Assembly: GCF_900112815.1 (NCBI RefSeq)
Contig: NZ_FOND01000003.1
Coordinates: forward strand, 248,001-312,000
Direction: 5' to 3'
Source: Blastococcus tunisiensis
GTDB lineage: Bacteria; Actinomycetota; Actinomycetes; Mycobacteriales; Geodermatophilaceae
DNA length: 64,000 nucleotides
Shown in pieces: positions 7,975 to 16,985 of this stretch. How positions within the stretch are numbered: position 1 is the first letter of the stretch; each line of letters begins with the position of its first letter. Both the position numbers and the translations under genes were made by a program. The notes beneath the pieces are model-generated. The model made no database searches and was not told the origin of the DNA. It was given only the letters and a program-made list of their open reading frames with translations.

Positions 7975-9120
7975 ATGGAAGACACGGCGTACGAGAGCTT
8001 CAGGCAAGGGCTGTTCGAGGCGATCTGGCGGGACTTGGACCCGCTCGAAGAGGAGATCGAGAACACGGAGAGTCTTCCGTACGACCGGCTGATGCCCTTG
8101 CTCCGGGGCATGCGCGCCTTCGGGCTGACCATCCCCGAGGAGTACGGCGGCGTGGGGCTGTCGATGTCGCAGTACCTACCGGTGCTGGGAGAGTTCGCGA
8201 AGGTCCAGGGTGGTATCCGCGTCGTCGTCCACGTCCACAACTCCATGGCGCATGCGCTGTGGGAGCTGGGCAACGAGCAACAGCGCAAGGAGATCCTCCC
8301 GGGGTGCGTCGACGGCACGAACTCCGTCGCCTTCGCACTGACCGAGCCCGATCACGGCAGCGGGGCCGACCTGGGCACCACGATCGTGCGCGACGGCGAT
8401 GACTACGTGATCAACGGCCGCAAGTGGCTGATCACCAACTCCGACTTCGCCACCCACTTCATCGTGTTCGGCAAGACCGATCCCAGCGGCGGCGAGGAGG
8501 CGGTCAGCGCCGTCCTCGTGGAGCGGGACACTCCGGGATTCACCATCGAGGCGCTCCCCGAGACCATGGGCTGCAAGGGCGGCCAGCACGGTCTGCTGAC
8601 CTTCGTCGACGTGCGTGTCCCGGTGGCGAACCTCCTCGGCGAGGAGGGGCGAGGCCTGGCGCAGATGGAGCAGGCGCTGGAGATCAGCCGGGTCTTCATC
8701 GCGGCCACGTCCCTCGGTACCGCCGAGCGGTCGCTGGAACTCGCCCTGCGGTACTCGAAGGAGCGGGTGACCTTCGGCAAGGCGCTCGCCGCCCGGCAGG
8801 GCATCCAGCGCTACCTCGCCGAGATGGCCACGGACGTCTACGCGCTCCGGAACATGATCAGCGACGCCGCCGAGAAGTGGGACCGCGGCCTGCGCATCCC
8901 GGCCGAGGCGTCCATGTGCAAGCTGTTCGGGCTCGAGGCCGTGGGGCGCGTGACCGATCGCGCCCTGCTCGTGTTCGGGGGCATCGGCTACACCCGCAAG
9001 CACCCGATCGAACGGCTGTACCGCGACGCGCGGCTCAACTGGCTGGAGGAGGGTCCGCCCACCATCCAGTACATGGTCGCCGCCTCCGCGCTGCTGAACG
9101 GCTACGCATGGGACCGGTGA
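7975..9120 (+). CDS. Acyl-CoA dehydrogenase, first gene of + operon
   Basis: A 381-residue acyl-CoA dehydrogenase. The signature FALTEPDHGSGADLG, the NGRKWLITNS strand, the Arg/Gly-rich FGKALAARQGIQRYLAEM and the final GGIGYTRKHPIERLYRDA are all canonical. The catalytic base is present as Glu359 in LEEGPPTIQ. ATG 7975 is preceded by GGGGAG only one base away, with another GGAG 14 bases upstream, so the start is less certain than the family. It is the promoter-proximal gene of a run of six genes with overlapping or nearly touching ends, and its promoter carries the shared operator-like site. Substrate specificity is unknown. Confidence 0.9.
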   Translation: MEDTAYESFRQGLFEAIWRDLDPLEEEIENTESLPYDRLMPLLRGMRAFGLTIPEEYGGVGLSMSQYLPVLGEFAKVQGGIRVVVHVHNSMAHALWELGNEQQRKEILPGCVDGTNSVAFALTEPDHGSGADLGTTIVRDGDDYVINGRKWLITNSDFATHFIVFGKTDPSGGEEAVSAVLVERDTPGFTIEALPETMGCKGGQHGLLTFVDVRVPVANLLGEEGRGLAQMEQALEISRVFIAATSLGTAERSLELALRYSKERVTFGKALAARQGIQRYLAEMATDVYALRNMISDAAEKWDRGLRIPAEASMCKLFGLEAVGRVTDRALLVFGGIGYTRKHPIERLYRDARLNWLEEGPPTIQYMVAASALLNGYAWDR

Positions 9121-9875
9121 CGGGATCATGCGCCGGCAAGGTGGTGCTCGTCGCGGGCGGCACCCGGGGCATCGGGCGCGCCTGCTGCCTGAACCTCGCC
9201 CGCGCCGGCGCGACGGTCGTGGTCTCCGGCCGCTCGGAGAAGAACGCCGACGAGGTGGTCCAGGCCGTCAGCGACCTGGGCGGTGTGGCGAGCACGGCGA
9301 TCCACGACATCAGTGACGTCGACGCGACCGCGGCGGTGGTCGACGACGTCCACGGGAAGTACGGGCGGATCGACGCCCTCGTGGCCAACGCCGGGATGAA
9401 CCCGTACTTCATCCGGGCGGAGAAGCTGACTACCGAGGAGTGGGACGACTCCCTGGCGGTCAACCTCCGGGGCCTGTTCTTCGCGATCCAGGCGGCGGGC
9501 AAGCACATGCTGGCCGCCGGTCGCGGGTCGATCGTCACCATGTCGTCGGTGACCGCGCAGCGGGGGACCCTGCGCGGTCTGCCCTACGTCGCGGCGAAGG
9601 GCGGCTTGGACGCCATGACGCGCACGCTGGCCGTCGAGTGGGCCGACCGTGGCGTGCGGGTCAACGGGGTGGCGCCCGGCTACATCGAGACGGACCTGAC
9701 CGAGGGGATGCGGCAGAACGACAGCCTGCGCGACATGGTCCTGCGCAAGGTGCCGGCCGCCCGGTTCGGCACCCCGGACGAGGTGGCCGCGCTGGCCACG
9801 TTCCTGGTCTCCGACGCGGCCGCGTACATGAGCGGCCAGGTTGTCACCGTGGACGGCGGCTACGTCGTCTCCTAG
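9108..9875 (+). CDS. Short-chain dehydrogenase/reductase
   Basis: A 255-residue classical SDR. The NAD(P)-binding GGTRGIGRA motif is at about residue 18, the NAG motif is in LVANAGMNPY, and the catalytic Ser and Tyr-xxx-Lys are in SSVTAQRG and YVAAKGG. The end, GQVVTVDGGYVVS, is typical. It probably oxidises a 3-hydroxyacyl-CoA or another secondary alcohol in the pathway. ATG 9108 overlaps the preceding gene by 13 bases; GTG 9117, overlapping by GTGA, is an equally good start. The overlap indicates translational coupling with the dehydrogenase. Confidence 0.88.
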   Translation: MGPVTGSCAGKVVLVAGGTRGIGRACCLNLARAGATVVVSGRSEKNADEVVQAVSDLGGVASTAIHDISDVDATAAVVDDVHGKYGRIDALVANAGMNPYFIRAEKLTTEEWDDSLAVNLRGLFFAIQAAGKHMLAAGRGSIVTMSSVTAQRGTLRGLPYVAAKGGLDAMTRTLAVEWADRGVRVNGVAPGYIETDLTEGMRQNDSLRDMVLRKVPAARFGTPDEVAALATFLVSDAAAYMSGQVVTVDGGYVVS

Positions 9876-9898
9876 CAGTACCCGATGAGGAGTGCACC

Positions 9899-11104
9899 AT
9901 GAGAGACGTCTTCGTGGGCGGCGTGGGAATGACCGCCTTCGGCAAGTTCCCCGAGCGCACGGTGGGAAATCTCGCCGTCGAAGCCACCACCGGCGCGCTG
10001 GAGGATGCTGGACTCGGCGTCCCCGACGTCGAGACGGTCTTCTACGCCAACGCGACCGCCGGGCTGATGACCGGCCAGGAGATGGTCCGCGGCCAGATCG
10101 CCCTGCGCGAGACGGGACTGCTCGGCAAGCCGATCGTCAACGTGGAGAACGCCTGCGCGTCCGCGTCGACGGCCGCCAATCTCGCGTGGCTCTCCGTCGC
10201 CTCGGGGCAGGTCGACGTCGCCCTGGCCGTCGGCGCCGAGAAGCTGTCGCACCCGGACAAGACCCGCGCGTTCACCGCGCTGGCGGCGGCGGTCGACCAG
10301 GAGCGGCTCGACGAGCTCAAGGCCGCGCTGTACAACGAGCAGGCCGATCCCGCCGCGACCGGCGACCGGTCGTTCTTCATGGACGTGTACGCCGACATGG
10401 CCAAGAAGTACATGGCGCGCAGTGGCGCGACCGCCGAGGACTTCGCCGCCGTGGCGGTCAAGAGCCACCGGCACGCGGCGCTGAACCCGCGGGCGCAGTA
10501 CCGCAACCAGGTGACGGTGGAGGAGGTGCTCGGGAGCCGGCAGATCAGCGGTCCGCTGACGCTGCTGATGTGCTCGCCCATCGGTGATGGGGCGGCGGCG
10601 ATCGCGTTCTGCTCCGAGGAGATCGCGTCCCGACTGGAGACGCCGAAGGTGCGTGTCCGCGCGTCGTCCCTGGTGTCCGGCCGCGAGGGCCACTCGTCCG
10701 AGACCGCCGCCGAGCGCGCGGCCAAGCGGGCCTACGAGGTGGCCGGCCTCGGGCCGGAGGACGTCGACGTCGCGGAGGTGCACGACGCGGCTGCCCCCGC
10801 GGAGCTGATCATCTACGAGGAGCTCGGTCTGTGCGGGCCCGGCGAGGCCCCGAAGCTGCTGGCCTCCGGTGACACGGCGCTCGGCGGCCGGGTCCCGGTC
10901 AACACCAGCGGCGGGCTGATCAGCAAGGGGCACCCAGTCGGCGCCACGGGCCTCGCCCAGCTGGTCGAACTCACCGAGCAGCTGCGCGGCACGCTGGGGG
11001 AGCGGCAGGTCGAGGGTGCTCGGGTCGCCCTCGCCGAGAACGGCGGCGGCTACCTGGGGCCCGACCCGGCCGCGGTCTGCGTGACGATCCTGTCGCGGGA
11101 CTGA
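9899..11104 (+). CDS. SCP2/lipid-transfer-type thiolase (first copy)
   Basis: A 401-residue thiolase-fold protein of the non-specific lipid-transfer (SCP-x) branch. The nucleophile Cys86 is in NVENACASAS and the catalytic His345 is in SKGHPVGATG. The C-terminal CxG cysteine of ordinary degradative thiolases is absent; the corresponding loop reads AENGGGYLG. It should carry out thiolytic or retro-aldol cleavage of a 3-oxo or 3-hydroxy acyl-CoA. ATG 9899 has GAGGAG six bases upstream. The next gene overlaps its stop as TGATG. Unlike the second thiolase at 14583-15728, it has no adjacent OB-fold partner. Confidence 0.85.
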   Translation: MRDVFVGGVGMTAFGKFPERTVGNLAVEATTGALEDAGLGVPDVETVFYANATAGLMTGQEMVRGQIALRETGLLGKPIVNVENACASASTAANLAWLSVASGQVDVALAVGAEKLSHPDKTRAFTALAAAVDQERLDELKAALYNEQADPAATGDRSFFMDVYADMAKKYMARSGATAEDFAAVAVKSHRHAALNPRAQYRNQVTVEEVLGSRQISGPLTLLMCSPIGDGAAAIAFCSEEIASRLETPKVRVRASSLVSGREGHSSETAAERAAKRAYEVAGLGPEDVDVAEVHDAAAPAELIIYEELGLCGPGEAPKLLASGDTALGGRVPVNTSGGLISKGHPVGATGLAQLVELTEQLRGTLGERQVEGARVALAENGGGYLGPDPAAVCVTILSRD

Positions 11105-12729
11105 TGGGCGGCGGGGTGTCCGCGGTCGGGGCACCGCGGCCGGTTCCCAGCGTCACCGTGGCCGACCTGCTGCGACGGAGCTACGAGCAGTTCGCGCCGC
11201 GCACCGCCGTCGTCCAGGACGGCGGGGCCGTCACGTACGGGGAGCTAGGCGCGCGCGCCCTGCGGGTCGCGGCTGCCCTGCGCGCCCACGGGCTCGTCCA
11301 CGGGGACCGGGTCGTGCTGCTGACCTCGAACCGCGCCGAGTTCTTCGAGGTGGAGCACGCCGCCTTCCTGGGCGGGTTCGTCCGGCTGGCGCTGAGTCCT
11401 CGGCTGCATCCCAAGGAGGTCGCGCACATCCTGCGCGACGCCGGGGCGCGTGCCCTGTTCGTCGATCCGGAATGGGCGGGCCGGATCGACGACGTCCTGG
11501 CCGGTTGTCCCGACGTCGTGCTCGCCGTCGGGTTCGGGGAGCCGCCCCCGGACACCCCGATCCAGCAGTCCTACGGCGATCTCCTCGCTGGGTCACCGGA
11601 TCCCGAGCCGGTGCCCTGGCCGGTGGAGCCGGAGGACATCGCCGCGCTCCTGTACACGTCGGGCACCACCGGACTGCCCAAGGGCGCCGCGCTCAGCCAC
11701 CGCAACTGGGTCGCCATGATGCGCAACTGCCTGGTGGAGATGCCCCCGGTCGACGAGTCGGACCTCCTGCTCCACGTGGCTCCGCTGAGCCACTTCTCCG
11801 GTTACACCGCCAGCCCCTGCTTCGCGCGGGGGGCAGGGAACCTCGTGCTGCCCCGGTTCGACCCGCGGGAGACGCTCCGGGCCCTGCGCACCCATCCCGT
11901 CACGATCCTTCCCATGGTGCCCACCATGATCAACATGGTGACTGCCGCGGCAGAGGACGAGGGCGGTGAGATCCACACGTCGCTGCGGGCGGTCATCTAC
12001 GGAGGCGCCGCCATCGCGCCGGACCGGCTCCGCCGGGCCACGCGCGTCTTCGGTGACGTGTTCCTCCAGTTCTACGGCCTGTCCGAGACGCCCATGCCGC
12101 TGACCTCGCTGTCCCGGGCGGCGCACGTGTTCGACCCGGCCGAGCCGGTGCCCGAGCGGCTGGCCTCGGCCGGCCGGGTGAACCCCTTCGTCGAGCTCCG
12201 GCTCGTAGGGGACGACGGCGCGGACGTGCGGCCGGGCGAGGTGGGGGAGATCGTCGTCCGCGGGGACACGATCATGCGCGGCTACTGGAACAAGCCCGAC
12301 GAGACCGCGCACATGATCGAGGCCGACGGCTGGGCCGCCACCGGTGACCTGGGGCGGACGGACGCCGAGGGCTACCTCTACGTCGTCGACCGCAAGAAGG
12401 ACATGATCGTCACCGGCGGCTACAACGTCTACCCGACCGAGGTCGAGAACGCGATCGCCACGCTGCCCGGAGTCGCCGAGGTCGCCGTGGTCGGTGCCCC
12501 CGACGAGCGCTTCGGCGAGTGCATCGTGGCGGTCGTCGCCCCGCGCGCCGGCCACACTGTCACCGACCGGGACGTCGTCGGCGTCTGCACCGACCAGCTC
12601 GCCGACTACAAGAAGCCCCGCAGGGTCCTGTTCGTGGACGAACTGCCCAAGACGGGCTCGGGGAAGATCCAACGCAAGCGAATCCGGGAGCCGCTGTGGG
12701 CGGCCGAGACACGACGGGTGGGCGGTTGA
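11104..12729 (+). CDS. AMP-forming acyl-CoA synthetase (FadD-like)
   Basis: A 541-residue adenylate-forming ligase. The P-loop YTSGTTGLPKG begins at residue 184, A5 is FYGLSETPMP, the A7 aspartate is in AATGDLGRTD, the A8 hinge is VDRKKDMIVTGGYNVYP and the catalytic lysine is in PKTGSGKIQRK. All core motifs are intact, so it should be active in CoA thioester formation. The ATG overlaps the thiolase stop by one base (TGATG), implying coupled translation. It is one of three ATP-dependent ligases of this type in the first 19 kb, suggesting several related acids are activated. Confidence 0.9.
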   Translation: MGGGVSAVGAPRPVPSVTVADLLRRSYEQFAPRTAVVQDGGAVTYGELGARALRVAAALRAHGLVHGDRVVLLTSNRAEFFEVEHAAFLGGFVRLALSPRLHPKEVAHILRDAGARALFVDPEWAGRIDDVLAGCPDVVLAVGFGEPPPDTPIQQSYGDLLAGSPDPEPVPWPVEPEDIAALLYTSGTTGLPKGAALSHRNWVAMMRNCLVEMPPVDESDLLLHVAPLSHFSGYTASPCFARGAGNLVLPRFDPRETLRALRTHPVTILPMVPTMINMVTAAAEDEGGEIHTSLRAVIYGGAAIAPDRLRRATRVFGDVFLQFYGLSETPMPLTSLSRAAHVFDPAEPVPERLASAGRVNPFVELRLVGDDGADVRPGEVGEIVVRGDTIMRGYWNKPDETAHMIEADGWAATGDLGRTDAEGYLYVVDRKKDMIVTGGYNVYPTEVENAIATLPGVAEVAVVGAPDERFGECIVAVVAPRAGHTVTDRDVVGVCTDQLADYKKPRRVLFVDELPKTGSGKIQRKRIREPLWAAETRRVGG

Positions 12730-12730
12730 C

Positions 12731-13912
12731 GTGACGGTGACGGACAACGGGGGGCGTGGTCCCCTGAGCGGGATGGTCGTCCTCAGCCTCGCGGAGCAGT
12801 ACCCGGGGCCGTACGCCACGTTGCTCATGGCGGACATGGGCGCCGACGTGATCCTCGTCGAGCGCCCCGCCGGTGGTGACCCGGCCCGGCAGTTCCCGGC
12901 CTTCTACGAGGCGCTGAACCGGAACAAGCGGTCGGTGGCGCTCGACCTGAAGTCCGCCGAGGGACGGAAGGCGCTGCTACGGCTCGTGCGCACCGCCGAC
13001 GTGCTGCTCGAGGGGTACCGGCCGGGGACGATGGGCCGCCTCGGACTCGGACCTGATGTGCTGCAGGAGGTGAACCCGCGGCTGGTGATCGCCTCCATCA
13101 GCGGGTTCGGGCAGGACGGCCCGTATCGCGACCGGCCGGCGCACGACCTGTCGTACATGGCGACCGCCGGCATGCTCCACGAGTACGTGTCGGGGGAGCG
13201 CACCGGACCGGTCGGCCAGCTCGCCATCGGCGACCTGTCGAGCGCCATGTTCGCGACGGTGGGGGTGCTCGCGGCGCTGCTCCAGCGGGCCAGCACCGGC
13301 AAGGGTGCCCACGTGGACGTGTCCATGACCGACGGCCTGGTCTCGTGGATGAGCACCCAACTGGTCCCCGTGCTCAACGGCGAGCCGTTGGCCGGCATCG
13401 AGCGCGAGCCCGGGTACGGGCTCTACCGCGCCTCGGACGGCTTGATCAGCCTGAGCGTGGCCCACGAGGACTGGTTCTGGCGGCCGCTGTGCGAGGTGCT
13501 CGGGATGCAGGACGTGGCCGCCCTCGCGGGCCCGGAGCGGATCGCCCGCGAGGACGAGCTGCGCAGCCGGATCGGCAAGGAGCTGGCCACGCGGACCCGG
13601 GACGAGTGGGTGGCGGTGCTCGACGCGGCCGGGGTGCCCGTCGGGCCCGTCCATACCCTCGAGGAGGTTGGCGACGACCCGCACGTGCAGGCACGGGGGC
13701 TGCTGGTCGACATCCCGCCCGACGACGTCCGACCGCGGCGCCGGCACGTCCGCCAGCCCCTGCTGTTCGACGGGGTCGCGGCCGCGCCGACGCGGCACGT
13801 CCCTGCTCTTGGGGAGCACACCGACGAAGTGCTGGCCGCCGCCGAGGAGCCCGCCGGCGCGCAGGGCTCGGGGGCGCCGGACGGTGCCCTCCGACCGGTC
13901 GCGGGGAGCTGA
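12731..13912 (+). CDS. Class III CoA-transferase (CaiB/BaiF family)
   Basis: A 393-residue family III CoA-transferase. It begins with the typical LSGMVVLSLAEQYPGPYATLLMADMGADV-like fold (seen from residue 12), has NRNKRSVALDLK, and the candidate nucleophile Asp168 lies in AIGDLSSAM, matching the position of Asp169 in formyl-CoA transferase. It should move CoA between carboxylic acids. GTG 12731 starts one base after the ligase stop. Having both a ligase and a CoA-transferase in one operon would allow ATP-free activation once an acyl-CoA donor is formed. The C-terminal 20 residues are low-complexity. Confidence 0.88.
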   Translation: MTVTDNGGRGPLSGMVVLSLAEQYPGPYATLLMADMGADVILVERPAGGDPARQFPAFYEALNRNKRSVALDLKSAEGRKALLRLVRTADVLLEGYRPGTMGRLGLGPDVLQEVNPRLVIASISGFGQDGPYRDRPAHDLSYMATAGMLHEYVSGERTGPVGQLAIGDLSSAMFATVGVLAALLQRASTGKGAHVDVSMTDGLVSWMSTQLVPVLNGEPLAGIEREPGYGLYRASDGLISLSVAHEDWFWRPLCEVLGMQDVAALAGPERIAREDELRSRIGKELATRTRDEWVAVLDAAGVPVGPVHTLEEVGDDPHVQARGLLVDIPPDDVRPRRRHVRQPLLFDGVAAAPTRHVPALGEHTDEVLAAAEEPAGAQGSGAPDGALRPVAGS

Positions 13913-13916
13913 CGGG

Positions 13917-14564
13917 GTGGAGCTCTACGAGGTCATGCGGACCGCACGCACCGCCAGGTCCTTCGATCCGCGTCCGGTTCCCGACGAGGTGCTGCACCGC
14001 GTGCTCGACAACGCGCGATTCGCCCCCAGCGGCGGCAACCGGCAGGGCTGGCGCGTGGTCGTCGTCCAGGACCAGGCGCGCAGGACCGCGCTCAAGGACC
14101 TGTACATGGGGCCGTGGAAGGCCTACAGCGGCAAGGCGCGGGCGCTCGCGGGCAACCCGGACGCCGAGGCGCTCTACGACCGCGCCGACCGGTTCGCCGA
14201 ACGCCTCGACCAGGCGCCGGTGCACGTCCTGGTCTTCGTGCGGCTCGACGCCCTCGCGATCGCCGACAAGGACCTGGACCGGCCGAGCATCGTCGGGGGA
14301 GGCTCGATCTACCCCTTCGTGCAGAACGTCCTGCTCGCCTGCCGGGAGGAAGGCCTGGGCGCCTCCCTGACCACGATCCTGTGCATGGTGGAGCCGGAGG
14401 TGCTCGCCATGCTCGGGGCCCCCGAGGGCCTGGCTCTGGCGGGGTTCATCGCCGTCGGCTACCCGCCGCCCGGGTTCACCGGCAAGCCGCTGAAGCGGAA
14501 CCCGGTCGAGGACTTCGCCTTCTCGGAGACGTTCGCGGAACCCTTCGTCGTCCCCGCCTCGTAG
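13917..14564 (+). CDS. Nitroreductase-family flavoprotein
   Basis: A 215-residue nitroreductase-fold protein. FMN-binding elements are visible as RTARSFDPRPVP at residues 9-20, NARFAPSGGNRQGW and the later segment AGFIAVGYPPPG. GTG 13917 has GGGGAG eight bases upstream and lies four bases after the CoA-transferase stop, so it is the last gene of the + operon. In catabolic operons such proteins often reduce or oxidise a ring or enone intermediate using FMN rather than a nitro group. Its end is only 18 bases from the end of the convergent thiolase gene. Confidence 0.85.
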   Translation: MELYEVMRTARTARSFDPRPVPDEVLHRVLDNARFAPSGGNRQGWRVVVVQDQARRTALKDLYMGPWKAYSGKARALAGNPDAEALYDRADRFAERLDQAPVHVLVFVRLDALAIADKDLDRPSIVGGGSIYPFVQNVLLACREEGLGASLTTILCMVEPEVLAMLGAPEGLALAGFIAVGYPPPGFTGKPLKRNPVEDFAFSETFAEPFVVPAS

Positions 14565-14582
14565 CCGGGAGCCGGCCCCGCG

Positions 14583-15728
14583 CTACACCGTGAGGATGTG
14601 GACGCTCGCCGCCCCGGCGTCGAGCCCCGTCGCAGCGCCGCCGAGCATCTGCGCCAGGCCGACCTTGGCCCCCGGCACCTGACGGTCACCGGCGCGCCCG
14701 CGCAGCTGGTCGGTGAGCTCGCAGATGATCCGGACCCCGGAGGCGGCCAGCGGATGTCCCAGGGAGAGCAGTCCGCCGCTCGGGTTGACCGGGACGCGAC
14801 CGCCCAGGGACGTCGCGCCGGAGCGCAGCAGTCCCACCGACTCGCCGCGCGGGCACAGCCCGAGGTCCTCGTAGTGCACGAGTTCCTCGGTGGCGAAGGC
14901 GTCGTGCAGCTCCACCACGTCGACGTCCTCCGGCCCGATGCCGGCCTGCTCGTACGCACTGGTCGCGGCCTTCACACCGAGCGGCATCGTGGTGAGGTCG
15001 GCCCGCTTGAAGTCGTAGTCGCCCGAGATCAGCGACGACCCGGTGATCCGGACCGGCTTCTCGGTGTACTTCCGGGCGAAGTCCGCCGACGCGAGCACGA
15101 CGGCCGCCGCTCCATCGGTGTTGGGGCAGCACTGCAGGAGGGTGATCGGGTCGGCGACCATCCGGGAGCCGAGCACCTCCTCGACGGTGAACCGCTTGCG
15201 GTACTGCGCCTTGGGGTTGAGCGCGCCGAACTCGTGCGCCTTCACCGAGACCTGCGCGAAGTCCTCCTCCTTGGCCCCGTGGGTCTCCATGAGCCGCTTG
15301 GCCTGCAGGGCGAACAGCACCGGCATCGACAGGCCCATCTGGCCGTCGAGGTCGTCCTTGTCCGGCGGGATGAGCTTGCCGGCGACCGGGCTGGTGGTCA
15401 TCGACTCCACCCCGATGGCGATGCCGACGTCGACGTAGCCGGCGGCGATGTCCTTGTACAGGCTCCGCACGGCGGTGGAGCCGCCGGCGCACGCGTTCTC
15501 CACGTTGACCATCTCGATCCCGGTGACCCCGAGGTCCTTGAGGATGGTCTGGCTGGTGATCATGGCCTCGTACACGCGCGAGGAGAACGCGGCCTGCAGG
15601 TCACCCGGATCGATGCCGGCGTCGGCGATGGCCGTCCGGGCGGCAGCGCCGCCCAACTCCGCGATGCCGCGCTCCGGGAACTTGCCGAACTCGCTCTGGC
15701 CCACGCCGAGGACGACGACGTCTTGCAT
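14583..15728 (-). CDS. SCP2/lipid-transfer-type thiolase (second copy)
   Basis: A 381-residue thiolase of the SCP-x branch. The nucleophile is Cys80 in NVENACAGGS and the catalytic His325 is in LGHPLAASG. As in the first copy, the usual second cysteine is missing (the loop reads AQMLGGAATG). It is the last gene of the - strand operon and follows an OB-fold/zinc-ribbon protein by 13 bases. That pairing is known for Ltp-type enzymes, where the DUF35 partner supplies part of the active site of a retro-aldolase or thiolase. It should act in chain shortening of a branched or polycyclic acyl-CoA; the substrate is not evident. Confidence 0.87.
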   Translation of the reverse strand: MQDVVVLGVGQSEFGKFPERGIAELGGAAARTAIADAGIDPGDLQAAFSSRVYEAMITSQTILKDLGVTGIEMVNVENACAGGSTAVRSLYKDIAAGYVDVGIAIGVESMTTSPVAGKLIPPDKDDLDGQMGLSMPVLFALQAKRLMETHGAKEEDFAQVSVKAHEFGALNPKAQYRKRFTVEEVLGSRMVADPITLLQCCPNTDGAAAVVLASADFARKYTEKPVRITGSSLISGDYDFKRADLTTMPLGVKAATSAYEQAGIGPEDVDVVELHDAFATEELVHYEDLGLCPRGESVGLLRSGATSLGGRVPVNPSGGLLSLGHPLAASGVRIICELTDQLRGRAGDRQVPGAKVGLAQMLGGAATGLDAGAASVHILTV

Positions 15729-15741
15729 GGTGGAACCCCTT

Positions 15742-16143
15742 TCAGGCAGGGACGAAGCGGTAGGCGAGCACGTCTGTGTCGTCTTCCCGCCACAGGGGGG
15801 CGATCTCGAGCTTCATGGGCATCCCCGACCGGAAGGGCTTGGCGTCGACCGGTCGCAGCTGGGTGAAGATGCGCACGCCCTGCGGCAGCACCACGAATCC
15901 GACGGCGTGCCCGGGCGGGAAGTGCCGGTTGGGCATGTGCACGGTCGTGGCGCACAGGAGCTCCGCATCGCCACCCAGTTCGACGGCATCGATGTCCTGG
16001 CCCCGGCACTGCAGGCACATGTCCGGCACCGGGAAGGAGACGCGGCCGCAGCTCGTGCAGCGGCCGGCGAGCAGGGTCGGCCCGTCGGAGCCGTCTCGGA
16101 AGAGGCCCTCGCGGAACGGGGTGGAGGTGGTGGACGTGGTCAT
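15742..16143 (-). CDS. Zn-ribbon / OB-fold (DUF35) protein, thiolase partner
   Basis: A 133-residue protein with an N-terminal rubredoxin-like zinc ribbon, C29, C32, C43 and C46, followed by a beta-rich OB-fold (CATTVHMPNRHFPPGHAVGF and the rest). This is the two-domain layout of the DUF35 family. Members form complexes with SCP2-type thiolases, for example the domain that joins Ltp2 in steroid side-chain degradation. Here it lies 13 bases upstream of the second thiolase, which supports a stable complex. Start ATG 16143 has a GAGAAGAG-type site in front. Confidence 0.88.
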   Translation of the reverse strand: MTTSTTSTPFREGLFRDGSDGPTLLAGRCTSCGRVSFPVPDMCLQCRGQDIDAVELGGDAELLCATTVHMPNRHFPPGHAVGFVVLPQGVRIFTQLRPVDAKPFRSGMPMKLEIAPLWREDDTDVLAYRFVPA

Positions 16144-16165
16144 GGCCGCTCTTCTCGGGAGGAGG

Positions 16166-16933
16166 TCAGGAGGGGCTGAGGATCATGCCGCCGTCGAGAC
16201 GGATGGTCCGGCCGTTGTGCATGGGATTGCGCACGATCTCCTCGACGAGCATGGCGAACTCGTCGGGATGACCCATGCGCCGCGGGAAGAGGGACTGGGC
16301 GATCAGGCCCTCCTTCACCGAGGGCGGGACCTGTGCGTACATCGGGGTGTCGAAGGCGCCCGGCGCGATGGTCATCACGCGGATGCCGTGCTCAGCCAGC
16401 TCCCGGCTCAGCGGCAGCGTCATGCCGACCAGGGCCGCCTTGGACGCGCTGTAGGAGACCTGGCCGATCTGGCCCTCCCACGCGGCACCGGAGGAGACGT
16501 TGATGATGACGCCCCGCTCGCCGTCCTCCCGCGGTTCGTTGCCCGCCATCCCGGGAACGGCCGCCCGCATCACGTGCAGCGGGCCGTAGAGGTTGACCTT
16601 GATCCCCTTGTCGAAGGTCTCCAGCGGGATGGGGCCCTTGCGGCTGAGCAGCTTCGCCGGGGCGGCGATGGCCGCGGCGTTGACCACGATGCGGATCTCG
16701 CCGATCTCCCGGGCGTCGGCCAGGACGGCGTCGACCTCCTCGGGGTCGGTGATGTCGGTCCGGGCGAACCGGTAGCGGTCGCCCAGCTCCGCGGTCAGGT
16801 CCTTGCCCCGCTCGGCATTCACGTCCAGGGCGACGACCGCCCGCGCTCCGCGGTCGAGCAAGCGACGGGCGGTCGCCTCCCCGAGCCCGGACGCGCCGCC
16901 GGTCACGACGGCGACCGAGTCCTCGATCTTCAC
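16166..16933 (-). CDS. Short-chain dehydrogenase (3-hydroxyacyl-CoA dehydrogenase type II-like)
   Basis: A 255-residue SDR. The N-terminal [22 protein letters not shown] motif region binds NAD, NAA replaces NAG in [12 protein letters not shown], and the catalytic Ser and YSASK are in [10 protein letters not shown] and [10 protein letters not shown]. The overall pattern, including [11 protein letters not shown] and [10 protein letters not shown], matches the 17-beta-HSD10 / type II 3-hydroxyacyl-CoA dehydrogenase group. It would supply the 3-hydroxy to 3-oxo step ahead of the thiolase, complementing the SDR of the opposite operon. ATG 16933 has GGAAGGAGAC in front. Confidence 0.87.
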   Translation of the reverse strand: MKIEDSVAVVTGGASGLGEATARRLLDRGARAVVALDVNAERGKDLTAELGDRYRFARTDITDPEEVDAVLADAREIGEIRIVVNAAAIAAPAKLLSRKGPIPLETFDKGIKVNLYGPLHVMRAAVPGMAGNEPREDGERGVIINVSSGAAWEGQIGQVSYSASKAALVGMTLPLSRELAEHGIRVMTIAPGAFDTPMYAQVPPSVKEGLIAQSLFPRRMGHPDEFAMLVEEIVRNPMHNGRTIRLDGGMILSPS

Positions 16934-16985
16934 GGCTGTCTCCTTCCGGGGTGGGGCCGGCCGGCCCCGTGGGTCCAGGGCGTGC

